A DNA stretch of 64,000 nucleotides from Pogonophryne albipinna (lineage: Eukaryota > Chordata > Actinopteri > Perciformes > Artedidraconidae): positions 24,090,412 to 24,154,411 of the forward strand of contig CM053246.1 of assembly GCA_028583405.1 (NCBI GenBank). Direction: 5' to 3'. This document shows positions 1-13,000 of this stretch, piece after piece. Position numbers and translations under genes: made by a program. Each line of letters begins with the position of its first letter. Positions within the stretch are counted from its first letter, which is position 1. A model generated the notes under the pieces. The model searched no databases and was not told where the DNA came from. It saw only the letters and a list, made by a program, of their open reading frames with translations.

Positions 1-230
1 TAATGCATAGCCTCTTTCCTTTGTGCCATCCTCACACAATGTTCATGAACTCATAAAAACACTGATTACCTCCTGTGCTCCACACACACCCACGTAGGCA
101 GCACATAGACTCCACTTTCAGCCGCAATGCAAAACTGCAGCTTACACTTAAATAAAAGAGCCTTGACCAACGCAGAGCTGCTCTGCTCAACCATGAAGGC
201 AGCTTACAACTTCCAAACCCGAGCTCAGAT

Positions 231-3200
231 TTAATCCAGACAGACGTATGGCAGTATGTTCAACCTGCTCTCATCTCCATGCGGGTCTAAAGAGATGCAC
301 TCCGTCCAGTCATACCAAGTACCCTTTGTGTCATAGCAACCGTTAACGCCTGACCAGTGTTGCTTGTGTAATTTGTTCAGGTCTTCGTTGATGACCTCTC
401 TGCTAACCCCAGGTAAATCCCTGGCTGGGAGTTCTGGGGCCAGCACGTGTGTTTTCTTCACATCTGTAGTGTGGGGTTCCTCTTTTTTCACAAATTCTTT
501 CAAAAAGTGTGCACCAGGGGTGTTGGTGCCTGACGACGCCAGCACGTTGCTTTGCTGGCTAAGGTACGACTGGATGATTTCGCTCCGTGACAGCGCTTTC
601 CAGTCTGTCTGCTGGAAGGGACTGGGAGGAACTGGGGGATTCAGCTTCGGCTGCTCTGAACACTGAGGTTCCAATCTGACATCCCCCTCCTGGCAAATCT
701 CCTTCTGGGAGGAGGATTTTATCTGTCCTGTGACAGCGTCAAATGTCAGTCTCCTGTCTTTTAACCTGACTGGTTTAGTGCTGTCTTCTACAGTCTGTCC
801 CTCTGAATGTATCACATGGTCTTTAGGCCTGTTTTTCTGTTTTTTCCTTTTCTCTGTATTGCTAATAGCACCATAAGCTTCCAAATTGACCACATCCCCA
901 CAGGAGGAGTCATAGGACTTGAGAAGAGACGTACTGGGAGGCCTGCGCTGAGAATGCAATTCTGAACCATCTGTGTGCAAACCCTGAACACAACCAGTGG
1001 AAGGCTGAGAGGATGGCCCCAGCCCAGAGGTGTCCCCAGGCCCGGGCCTCACAGTGGGGGTTGGAAGACCTTGTGCTTGTGATGCAGTTTGGTTTACACC
1101 AGTTTCCTGATTTGGAGTTTGAGGAGTGTGCAAGGAACAGCCTGGGCTTCTGGGTCGATGCTGCGCTCCAGAGACAGCTTGCTCCCGTCTGGCCTGCTGC
1201 TGCAGAACTGATGCTTTTAGCAAAGAAGAAGTGCTAGGAGGCTTGCTGTATCCCAGGGCACTTGGATGAGGTTTGACAGCATTGACTGGGATTTTAATTA
1301 GTCTGTCATTGTCCAAAGGCTCTGAAATCTCCTTGTCTAAAGGCTGATGTGTACGAGTATCTTTAAAAATGTCAGAGCTACCACCAATTCCATTGGTTGG
1401 CAGCTGTTTGGAGTTTTGCATTTGATCATTTAGAGTCATTTTGGATCTCTTTGCTGGTAAGAGCAGTTCTTCTTTGTGGTCACCCTTACCTTTCCTGGTG
1501 CTTGTTTTCTCAACCTTCGGGGAGTAGCAGTTGTTGAAGTCATTTCTGTTCTTCAACTCTGAACCCGTTTTAGTTGATGGTGTGGTGGCAGCTGGAGTGG
1601 AGACGCAGGAATGAGCACCACCATTGGAAGACCATGATGCACCAGTGTGTCCTTTGGACAACATCTCTCCCTTTCCTGGCTCAATTAACTTCTGCCAAGT
1701 CCGCAGCAGCTTCTTGGCCCTTCTTGCAAGGTCCTCATTCTTAGTTTTCTTTCGGACATCGTTGATGAGCTTTCCAAGGCGGGTTTCCTTTAAGGAGATA
1801 AGATTAGTGGTTAACAGCAATTATATTATGAACGGATTCAGCTGCCATATATTTGGAAAGGACATACAGTAGGACTGAATGTAACCCACCTCCAGTGCCT
1901 CTTTGGTGATAGGATATTTCTCCAAATAGGAGATCACCTCCATGACTACCACCATGTTGCATATCTGCTGAAAAGACACATAGGTATATATTAAAATCCT
2001 CAGTAGGGATGTCCCGATCACCTTTTTTTGCTCCCGATCCGATTCCGATCATTTGATTTTGACAATACCGATTTTTCCCGATACGATCTTTATGCAATGC
2101 ATTAAGAGAAAAAAAAAGGTAACAGATAACGGCTGGTCATCCAACGCAATTAATTCAGCTATCTTGGCTGTTATTTTTTTGGCCTTTTCACTGTTCTGGG
2201 GTAGTTTGTCTTTCCTTTTAAAAGTCTCTGAAAGTGTCGGTTGTTTCAGTGCCGTTACCTGAGTGGCCGCTGTGTACTCGTCGTGTTGTTTGTGTTTGTT
2301 TCTCTGGTGGCGTATTAGATTGGTCGTGTTGAACGTAGCTCTGTTCTTTCCACCACGCGGAACCTCCGCCTTGCAAACATTGCATCTGGCTGTTACACTG
2401 CCTTCGCTTTCAATTTTATAATACTTCCAAACTCCTGACATTTTCTCTGTCCCGACTCCCGAGTCACCAGCTGAACGTAGCCTCTCGTTAGCTTACTGCT
2501 ACTATTAGATACTGCGCCCACTCTGTTGCCAGATTTGAGAGAAATAAGCAACCAGGTCTGAAAACAAGCCCAAAAGAAGCAACACATACATGATGTTGTG
2601 TAATTTTAAACCAAAACTAAGGCCTCAGGATGACTTTAAGACGTGAACATGGTCATTTTTGTTTTGTAACATTAAATAAAATACAAATATTTTATTAAAA
2701 AAAAGAGGAAAAAAAAAAGAAGAAAATTCCCGATCCCCGATTTTTTCCTCCCGATTCCGATCTTTTGAAAATTGCGTGATCGGCTCCGATCCCCGATCAC
2801 GTGATCGGGACATCTCTAATCCTCGGTCATCATTATTGTCTTAAGCATCACCATCACAGTGTCCACGTTAGGGCTGCACGATATTGAAAAAAACTGACAT
2901 TGCGGTTTTTTGTTCCCCTGCGATATATATTGCGTTTTTTTTAACCTGTTAAGCCCCAAGGTCCCGGCGGGTACTTTACTTTTTTTTCACGACACTGTGT
3001 CTCAGGGGATCTTAATATTTAAGAACCTATTAATGTGTTATACCAGATTAACGGAGATAATCTCAGCTAACTGACGATACAAACAATTTTTACCAAAACA
3101 AAACACAAGTCTCATAAGAAGCATCTAAATGACCCCTGAGCGAAAAATGCTAACGGACTTTGGCACAGAACTCAAGATAAAAGATACCCTTATTACTTAT

Positions 3201-5467
3201 CGTAGCTGCACATACAAGATATCCGATTAAAGCTGAGGTTCCACAGATTATTTAGGTATATAGTATCATCACTGAGTCATCCGAACTCGCGACAGGGGAA
3301 GCAAACACATACATCACAACACGTACCTTTAAGGAGCTTCTAGGGGAGATCGTCTCACCGTAGCTGTCAATCTGATCAAAAGACTTGTTCAATGGCATTA
3401 AAACGAGAAAAACCGCGGCTGAAACACGTCACTCTCACTCCTTATTGGTAATGTGTGTATTAGACTGCCGCATAGCCAAGACCGGAAGCAGCAGCCACTC
3501 TGGTGGCTACCATTAGCAGCTAACTTTTGTGCTCCGATTTTTACATAAAAATGGAATTATGGATTATAAACAATTGCTTCAAAGCCACAGATACATTATT
3601 AACCTATGGATCAACCGATTCAGCCGCGTTTTTTCTCGTTTTAATGCCATTGAACACGTCTTTTGATCAGATTGACAGCTACGGTGAGACAATCTCCCGT
3701 AAAAGGTACGTGTTGTGATGTCTGTGTTTGCTTCCCCAGTCGCGAGATCGGATCGCTTAGATACTATACTTAAATAATCTGTGGAGTCTCAGCTTTAATC
3801 GGATATATTGTATGTGCAGTTTCGATAAGTAATAAGGGTATCTTTATTTTGAATTCTGTGCTAAAGTACGTTAGCATTTTAAAAAAAATGAATAAAACCG
3901 CACGTCCCTGCAGTGTGAATATCGCGCATGCGCATATCGCGGTTATCGCCATGACACGGTATATCGTTCAGCCCTAGTCCACGTACAGTTGTTGTTATGC
4001 AGTGATTCAGAACCTTACAGCCCAACCATACATCAATTCTACAGAGAGAAAGAAAGGCTGTTAAAAAGGTCAAGGCATCATTTGAATAGTCTTTCAAATG
4101 TGCACCTGTGTGTAAAGAGTCCATGCATACTGGTTTCAGGCTCACTATGACAAACTGAGATTGCATGCAAATGTGTCCACCACCCCCCCCCAGGAGAATA
4201 AAAGATATGCAAGTAAGAAAGAAGAAAGTGCTGAAAATAGTGTCCCGTTTACTTTAATCTGAGCCTGCTTTGCGCCAACTAAAGTTGAGCGATCATATTT
4301 ACCATGAAGTTATATAAATGTGTCCACTAGATTGTGTTAAGATAAGCTTATAGTAATAATCAGTGTAAATGTTGCATATCAATGAGGACTGCTAAATCCA
4401 ATAATGGATTGATACAGATTTCTGCATGAATGTAATGCAGAATGTACTACCTATATTTATTTGTTATTTATTTGCTAAAAAAATACAATCTTGTGTGTTG
4501 GTTAAAAACATTATGATTGAGGATTTCCTATCACCATTCCTGTTTACGCTGGATATGAATGACTGTCAGCTACAACACAAAGAATGTGTAGTGTCATTCA
4601 CAGCCAGGACATCCCAGAGGTCACTTCTTATACCTCTTACACATATGTAAGAGTCACCATTGACAATGAGCTCAGCTGGCACACTCTTGTTGCAAGTGTT
4701 GAAAGACAAAATAATATATAAGATATGAATCAAACACATCAGCTCATTAAGTGAACTGCTTTAACTTGTAAACCCAGCATTGCAGTAAGCATTATACTAA
4801 AAATGGTCATACTTTCCTTTGTTCTGGTTAGCAGTGAAAACAACTTTTGAGTTAAGTGTTTCACAATAGTATTTTACAGTAGTTTTCAAGGTGGTAATAA
4901 CAGTGGTATAGAACAATAGGACAGCATAATGCAAAACAATTAGTTTAATATTATTATATTGTTTGACTTTAACAGTATGTTAAAAACAGTATGTACCATG
5001 GATCTTGCTAGAAAACATGACAATCTCATCAACTGCATTATAGTGACAGAGGAGATTATAATGTAATCTATTGCCTTGATCTCACTGAAACTCTAATTAA
5101 TCAGTGTCTCTAGAACCAAAAGGTCTCTGTTACCACTTTCTCCCTCACGTCTTTAGTCTTGAAGCGTTTTAAGTGCACACAAAAAAACTAACTTGGCTAC
5201 ATCAACATTAGCCAGCAGCAGTCAGCTAGCAAGCCATTGGAATGCCTGTTAGTTACTTTAGCTAACCTGTGATGTTAGCAAGCTAATTAGCAAGAACATT
5301 ATAAGTGAAAGCCCCCACTTTGTCAAGTCGGCTTGGCCTTATTATCTGCCTCTACGCACCCAGTTCGTCCTTTGGAAAGTACCGGTTATACTCACATTGC
5401 TCTGGCCGTCGATGGCCAGCAGCAGCCGGTCTCTCATCAGCTGCGGAGTGGCTGGAGTCGCTGTCAT
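231..5467 (-). CDS. med26: Mediator complex subunit 26
   Basis: Three coding exons on the minus strand: 5467-5396, 1964-1890 and 1787-231, joining in frame to about 567 aa (human MED26 is 600). MED26 joins Mediator in the nucleus and, through its N-terminal TFIIS-like domain, recruits TFIID and elongation factors to RNA polymerase II. Exon 1 gives the start and the RDRLLLAIDGQSN stretch. Exon 2 gives MEVISYLEKYPITKEALE. Exon 3 opens with ETRLGKLINDVRKKT and finishes the TFIIS N-terminal (LW) bundle at about residue 85. A long Ser/Pro/Lys-rich, probably disordered middle follows. The conserved C-terminal Mediator-binding part contains WYDWTECISL and ends NILPYVCLD. Introns are GT-AG; intron 2 is only 102 bp and intron 1 is 3.4 kb with two hAT insertions. 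The start was chosen because exon 1 aligns with the family N-terminus and ends at GTGAG. The 3' UTR runs off the window. Confidence 0.95.
2004..2818 (-). mobile_element. Non-autonomous hAT transposon with BED zinc-finger remnant
   Basis: The element lies in med26 intron 1. Its ends are inverted repeats: TAGGGATGTCCCGATCA on the left and TGATCGGGACATCTCTA on the right. It is flanked by 8-bp direct repeats, ATCCTCAG (1996-2003) and ATCCTCGG (2819-2826), one mismatch. Termini starting TAGGG and an 8-bp target duplication are hAT hallmarks. At 815 bp it is far too short for a full hAT transposase, so it looks like an internal-deletion derivative that kept the N-terminal BED exon. Confidence 0.88.
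2049..2441 (-). pseudogene. BED-type zinc-finger fragment of a hAT transposase
   Basis: A 130-aa open frame inside the hAT element. It begins MSGVWKYYKIESEG and carries a BED finger: the Cys pair CNVCKAEVPRGGK, then NLIRHQRNKH with the His pair. This is the DNA-binding N-terminus of hAT/ZBED transposases. The RNase-H-like catalytic core and the dimerisation domain are absent, and the frame ends at the element's own 3' inverted repeat region. It is most likely a transposon leftover rather than a host gene. Confidence 0.75.
2869..3976. mobile_element. Foldback hAT-type MITE with ~270-bp internal inverted repeat
   Basis: Termini are TAGGGCTGCACGATAT and its imperfect inverse ATATCGTTCAGCCCTA. 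The flanking 8-bp duplication GTCCACGT is perfect (2861-2868 and 3977-3984). Inside, 3142-3423 is inversely repeated at 3619-3884 with modest divergence, around a ~195-bp spacer, so the element can fold into a long hairpin. No transposase was recognised. It sits only 50 bp from the BED-bearing hAT element in the same med26 intron. Confidence 0.88.
3985..5390. other. med26 intron 1, remainder
   Basis: AT-rich intronic sequence between the foldback element and exon 1. No coding exon, RNA gene or clear transposon boundary was seen. Confidence 0.6.
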
Positions 5468-5720
5468 CGCCCGGCGGTGAGAGGGTCAGGTCGGACCCAG
5501 ACAGCAGAATCCCCCGAAGAGGCGGCGGTGCGAAACCTGCCGACACTCACAGGCCCGACGACAGAGCTTCTCTGGGAGTAAGCACCATGTTTTATGATGC
5601 TTTTATTGTTGTTTTCATTCGCCGCCGTTACGTTTTAATAACGACGAGAACAGAAAATCCTCTCCAGGAATCGGCTACCCCCCTCGGCTGGTAGCCTCCT
5701 CCTCCTCTGCCTTCTCATCC
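5468..5720 (-). promoter_or_regulatory. CpG-rich promoter and 5' UTR region of med26
   Basis: Directly upstream of the med26 start codon the sequence becomes rich in GC and CpG, in contrast to the AT-rich flanks. This is the usual look of a TATA-less housekeeping promoter. No TATA box was seen. The transcription start cannot be placed from sequence alone. Confidence 0.5.
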
Positions 5721-7132
5721 GGCTTTTTGTCAAGCGGTCGCGCAGAGCATGATGGGAGAATTTTACGTAACCAATTGTTCGCATTCGCAAGAGATGAAAT
5801 AAATAAATAATATAAAGACAAAGCAATATTATAATTCCGTGGTATAGGAGTACATTATCTAAAAAATAAATTCAAAGAGGAGTAAGATACAAATAAATGG
5901 ACTTTCAATTTCAATCACTTTCATTGCTTTATTTTATGTATTATATTTCGTCTACTCCTCAGACACTGTTAAATGAAAAACATGTGCATGTTAATGCTCG
6001 CTTTAAGCTGCCTTGTTTTTTTTCTGAATTGGGGTTTGAATAAAGAGGGTAAAAAAGGTATTGTGTCTATTGCATTTATTTGCCAGCTTCTCCACACCTA
6101 ACCCTTAGCAGTGGCTCTCAGTCTACACAAAGAAACCCCTATTCAGTTTATTTCCATCCATACATTAAATGTCATCTGCCAGTGGGTTCAAATCTGCAAC
6201 CTTTTTAGCTCTGAAGAGACAATCATCATTGTTAGTGGCATTCTAAAGTCACAGATTTTAAGTATGTTAATCTATTGTATATAAACTGCACTGTACAGTG
6301 TAATACATTTACAGTACATAGAATATACAGTTATTATCCGTATTAAATATGAAGTATTATAAGGGGATCTCATAATGACATTAATAGTCACGTCCGGCCA
6401 ATGCCCATTTGACTTAATGAGGTCAGATCGTACGTTCCTTGTCCCAATACAGTAAAAACCATTTTTCAAGTCAATCAACAGACATTGCATAAGAAAACTG
6501 TGTATTGTTATTGTTAGGAATAAGAACACATTTACATTGTAGGGCTTAAACATTTAGTCAAAGCACAGGTGCCCCCGAATAAAGGAAAAAATGATATTTT
6601 TTCCAGATTGAAATAAGGAGCATAAAAGCTGATGAGTACATTTGGACATGTTTGTACAGAGGGGATGTATGGTTCTGTAAGTGACAGATCATTTTTGCCT
6701 CACATTAAATCTAGTTCCCTGCAGCTTTTTCAGCAAGTTTTTTATTTCGTTTTTAATCCTGTAAGTGAAGGCTGTTTATCATTTTCATCTCTGTTTCAAA
6801 ACTGATATGCTGGAGAAAAATGCTCCTGTTCAATGTTGAAGCCCATGGGCACAAGACAACACATTTCCAGCAATGGCACGTGTGCTGACGTAGATACAGT
6901 TCAACCAAAAAGGGTACAAATGTAACAACTTCTATAAGACAAAATAAATACAGTGATTCATAAATTCCTGTACAGGCGGAAGCAGATTTATGATTTTGGG
7001 TTGTTAATAAAAAATGAACCATAAATACAATTGTAAGGGCCAAAAGAACAGTAAACTCCAGTTTAGAAGAAGTTTATAGCATCCACCCTAGAAAATCAGC
7101 ATCCTGATGAAAGTCCAGTACACAAAGGTGGA
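5721..7132. other. Spacer between med26 and smim7, including smim7 3' UTR
   Basis: AT-rich sequence with no convincing coding region. The part above about 6720 is probably the smim7 3' untranslated region, because a minus-strand AATAAA lies at 6741-6746. Nothing else was recognised. Confidence 0.5.
6741..6746 (-). terminator. Candidate smim7 polyadenylation signal
   Basis: TTTATT on the plus strand reads AATAAA on the minus strand, about 390 bp beyond the smim7 stop codon. This is a plausible poly(A) signal. It is unsupported by transcript data. Confidence 0.4.
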
Positions 7133-8387
<1,255 letters not shown>

Positions 8388-10053
8388 TTTGCTCACATCA
8401 CATCAGAGAGACGCCTTACTTCCGTGTTCGCCACGCAACCAGGAATGTGACCAATGCCGTTTCAGAATTCTGTCGTGGTGTTTGGTGCCCTGATGCTAGA
8501 CTGACAGGTCGTTTTGCCAGGCAGTAGTACGGTTGTGTCTTCAGATTCATCTCGGACAATTCATGTTTGTTTTTTAAAAGTGTGGATTCCTACCAATAAT
8601 TCATTTAAAGCTAATATGCAATCAAAAACTTACAAAATAGTTCGTAGTTTGATGTTAATATTATTGGACTTATAAAACACTATATTTAAGTCAAACTCAT
8701 TTTATGCCAATAATTAAGAGATAACCAGTATTTACAGAGTATGGGGAAAAGGCATTGTAACATTAAGACCGTCATTATGGTAAGAAGTTAAGAACAATTT
8801 AGATTCGGTTTAACCCTTCTAAGGTGGTGCGTTGTGACAATGAAATGGTTCAATGTAGAGTCCATTATATTAGCATTTAATGTTAAAGGATATGATTAGA
8901 GGCAGGTTGGGGTGAATGAGATAACCTGCCGAAACTTTCAAAGCTAAAACTAGGACAAATTCTCCATTTTCATTTCATAATACATTCTACCTGATCCACG
9001 TGCGCCACCTTTAGACAAGAAGCGCAATAACAGCTGCAGGTTCAGAACTGCAGAGGGTTGCTGTTTTTTTTCTTCATTAAGCTCATTCTAAATTCTGTTA
9101 CGATATTAGAATATTAAAATATATTTTTAATAAAGTCAGACACTATCCCTCATTAATTTGCATTATTTAAATTAGCATTTCGTCTTGCAATATCACAGAA
9201 GCATCTTGATTTTGGTGATTCAAATAAGGAATGTAAAAGGAGAGGAATAATTCAGACGGACTAATAAATGTTTATCCATAAATGTCAACTTGACTAAAAT
9301 GACATTTTGAAGATAGACCAAGGTTTTTAATTGTGGGTAATGTCTGCCCTCTGGTGGTGGCAGAGCTCATTGCTTTCATTGTTATTCTCCTCAAGGATTA
9401 AAACCAAAATGAGCAAAAATAGAAAATGGTTTGATTAAATGTATGTAGATGAAATACATAACATTGCCCTGCTGTTTATGTGTGGTATAGTATATACATA
9501 ATTAGCCTTTAATAAAAAAAGGATTGCATCATCTGAGAATGTAAACAGCAGGTGATATCGCCACATGGTGGTGGTGAGTCTGCAGCCTCCGTGCAGCATC
9601 CGGATTAAGAGGTTTGGGACTGAGTCTTTGTCCGTGTTAAACCATGCACACTTGTCTCATTCTCTGTTGTGTTTCCAGGCTACAATCACTTCAAATCGCG
9701 TATTGTATACAGTCTATGATTGTAGCTCAGGTAAATAACGAGTTTGTCTATCGATGATGCACACACGAGGAGAAGCCCTTTGTTTTTCCAATGTCCAGCA
9801 GCTGACATGTAAACCCTGTGTGGTGTAGAAAGCGGAGCAGCTGGCACGGAGCGCGTGAAGCTGCTGCTGCTGAGGCTGTGCAGATGAAAGGTATTAATAG
9901 GAGGGCTTGAGTGTCACAGGCTTTCACTGTCGAGACCGGGGGGCTTCGTGGAGAGTCAGTGGACCGGGTTTTTTGGGGGGCTTTACGAACCAGACTGCGC
10001 AGTTGGAATACAAAACAAACACACAGACACTCTCTGAATACCATAGAAGCAAC
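8388..10053. promoter_or_regulatory. Divergent intergenic region between smim7 and tmem38a
   Basis: About 1.67 kb separate the two start codons, which point away from each other, so both promoters must lie here. The tmem38a 5' UTR probably begins near 9.9 kb, just after a TATA-like TATTAATA at about 9892. The middle is AT-rich with no recognised gene or transposon. Assignment of the core promoters is inference. Confidence 0.4.
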
Positions 10054-13000
10054 ATGGAGGTCCTGGCAGCTCTCAATTTGGGCGATATTGCCCAAGTTTT
10101 CTCAAAAATGGGAATGTTTCCCGTGTTTGATGTCGCTTATTACATTGTGTCCATCCTCTACCTCAAGTATGAGCCAGGTAAGTGTGTTTTACACTTTTGT
10201 CTTTGCTTTTTTCCTCCTTCAGATTATTCACTTGATTATGATGATTATGATGCTTATTTGATCAAAAGGATTTTCTATAATCTGTTCTGCTTGTTATACT
10301 GGTAGGTTATAAAGATGTAACATACTTCACACTCACCAGACCTGAACATAAACATTCATTTATTTACAACCAGCCAAAAAGTAAACATATACTTAGAATA
10401 ACATATTTGATAACATGATAATTCAATATTGTATCTAAAGATTTTGTCACGGTCATATTCGTGTGAGACATTAATGGTAGATGTAATATTGAGTTGATTT
10501 TCTGTGTATACACATTGCTGCGATATCCCTATAGGGACTTTCTGCTTCCCTATATCTGTTATAGTACCCAGTCCTTATAAAGCATGACCTGTTACATAAA
10601 CTCCAGCAGGAGCACTTGCTGCTCTGCCTGCTCGGTGTGAGGATATGTCTGTTGCAGCACCAGCATTACCTCATTATTACTGAGGAAATCACCAGAGTAG
10701 ATTAAACCTCTTTGCTTTGGGTAAAGCCTGATATTTTCCAAGATTTTACTTCTTTGAGCAACAGAGCCTGAAGAGCATGAAACCTGAGAGAAATGCCTTT
10801 GCATACCAAAGACTTAGGCAATAAATAGAAGATCCTGAAATAGACAGAGTCAGTGGGCCTCTGAAGCCCCTCTGGTGTACGCCTTTAGGCTGCAGTTGGG
10901 TGTGAATGTAAAAGAAAAAATAAGCTGTTTAACTAGCCGCCGAGCATGACCTTAGGTTTGTGTAGCTTTAAAATAATTAACCTCACAATAAAGAAAAAGT
11001 TCACTGTGGCATGAAAGTTCAGTCATTGTCGGCTCATTTGGTCTCAGTTGACCCTCCAGTGAAGAAGGTGGGAACACCAAATACATCTCAAACTCAGAAC
11101 CAAGATGTCCATCAAATCTTCCAGAAACATCTTGAACAACATATTTCATGTGCGCTTTGTAACCAAATTATTACAATATCGCACACAATTTCCTCAAAAA
11201 TGTTGTTCAAGTTGCTTTCAGGGATGAAAATCTATATATGAGCTCTTTTGAGAAAGTTATTGGATACTATCTGTTTTTTCTTCTTCAAACAGTATATGGT
11301 TCTAGCCCACATGTGTCAAACTCAAGGCCCGGGGGCCAAATCAGGCCCTTGGTGGATTTAATTTCGCCCCGCAGGATAATTTCTAATTACTATTAGATCT
11401 GGCCCGTCGGTATATTGCACGCACACCTTCACTCCATCCTGAGGGTTTCCTCAGCTCAGAGCCGGAGCCCAAACATTGATGAACTTGCACCCAAGATGAG
11501 ATGCCAAGTATCTGGCTTGAACTAGCATCACAGCAGCAAACTGAGTTTCAATGGATGTTTCCTTTTGCACTTTTTTTCTTGCGACAACAGGGCATGTTTG
11601 GTTTTTTCTTTGAGGGAAATTGTTTTTTTGAGCTGTTGTTGGCCTGTGGAAAAATGTAATCATAAGAAATGACTCCGGAAAAGATAGAGCCATGAGAAAT
11701 TAATGCAACTGATTATTTAATGTTGTTTTTATAGGCAATCATTTAAGCTTTGTTAGTTCCAGGTTTAATATGTGCAATAAGTTCATTTCAATAAGTTTTG
11801 CAATAAACATTGAACCAGTCCGGCCCTCAACTAGTACCATTTTTTTTGTGTATTTGAGTTTGACACCCCTGTTCTAGCCTATTCTCAATATCTCTACATC
11901 TTTGATTTGCTTTTGGGGTTGCTTGTTACTATAAGGGTGAAATAAATAGATTAAAAATTGTATAAAATGTTTGAAATGAACTATTCCATTCCATTACATG
12001 TTACTTGTTAGACGCTTTTTATCCAAAGCGACTTACATACTCAATACTGTGGACAATCCCTACAGGAGCAATTTTGGGGTGAAGTGTCTTGCCCAGGGAC
12101 ACAACGACATGCTGACTGCAGTGCGGTTTGAACATGTGCCCCCCTGATCCGAGCACCAACTCACAACCCACCACACGCCGCCCCCATTAATCTCGTTTGG
12201 AGATGTCTCTTGACTCAGCATTGATTGAGTCTTCAGACTTAACGTTTGAAACGTTTGAAATAAAAAAAGGAAATCTTCTGGTTTGAAGTTGGAAAGAAGT
12301 GAGCTCATTAGTCTTCTGTGGCCTCTCTTATCCACCGAAAGCTATTCCCTCGAGGCTACATTAGCCACTAAATGCATAACACACATGAACATACAATGGT
12401 CGATTGCAGCGGTCAATGTAGGCACCAGGTTTTTTATATGGAAGAAGAATCGAGTAAAAAGGATGATAACTCTGGTTCTACATTTGTTGTTGTTGTTGTT
12501 TTTAAACTGTTCATGAGTCAAACAGTGTTTTAAAAGTGCAATGCTTGATGAGATGAGTCATCTTTAACAATCACAACTGCTGTAATTTGCTTATTTGAAA
12601 GAACACATGCAAAAAGTTGTGCATAAACAAAGTTATGTGCATATATATAAAGTTATTACTGTCCTCAAGTGTAATAGTGTCAAAAAGCACATGTGATTCT
12701 GTAGCACATATCTCTCATAGAAGAGGTAAAGAACAATGGCTTACTTTATCGTTAAAATATATGATATCTTTTGTAGCAAATGAAAAGCAGGGTCAAGCAT
12801 TCCGAGAGAGTTAATAGATATAATCAGCATTTGTGTTTGTTTAACAGTTCAAATCCATCCATCAGAGCTCAGGGCAGCTGTAACACGTGGCTAACAAATG
12901 ACTTCATGGCTTTAGTTCACATCTCATTTTACAGTCAAATGCATCCTGGTGCCAACATTTGCCAGATCTTTTTCTGTTCACCCGTCCCTACATGTAGTTG

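Noticed and set aside
364..1237. Plus-strand frames opposite med26 exon 3
   Set aside because: They are antisense shadows of a conserved coding exon, with no family resemblance or splice context.
2049..2441. Host zbed gene
   Set aside because: The frame lies entirely between hAT inverted repeats with a target duplication, so it is part of the transposon.
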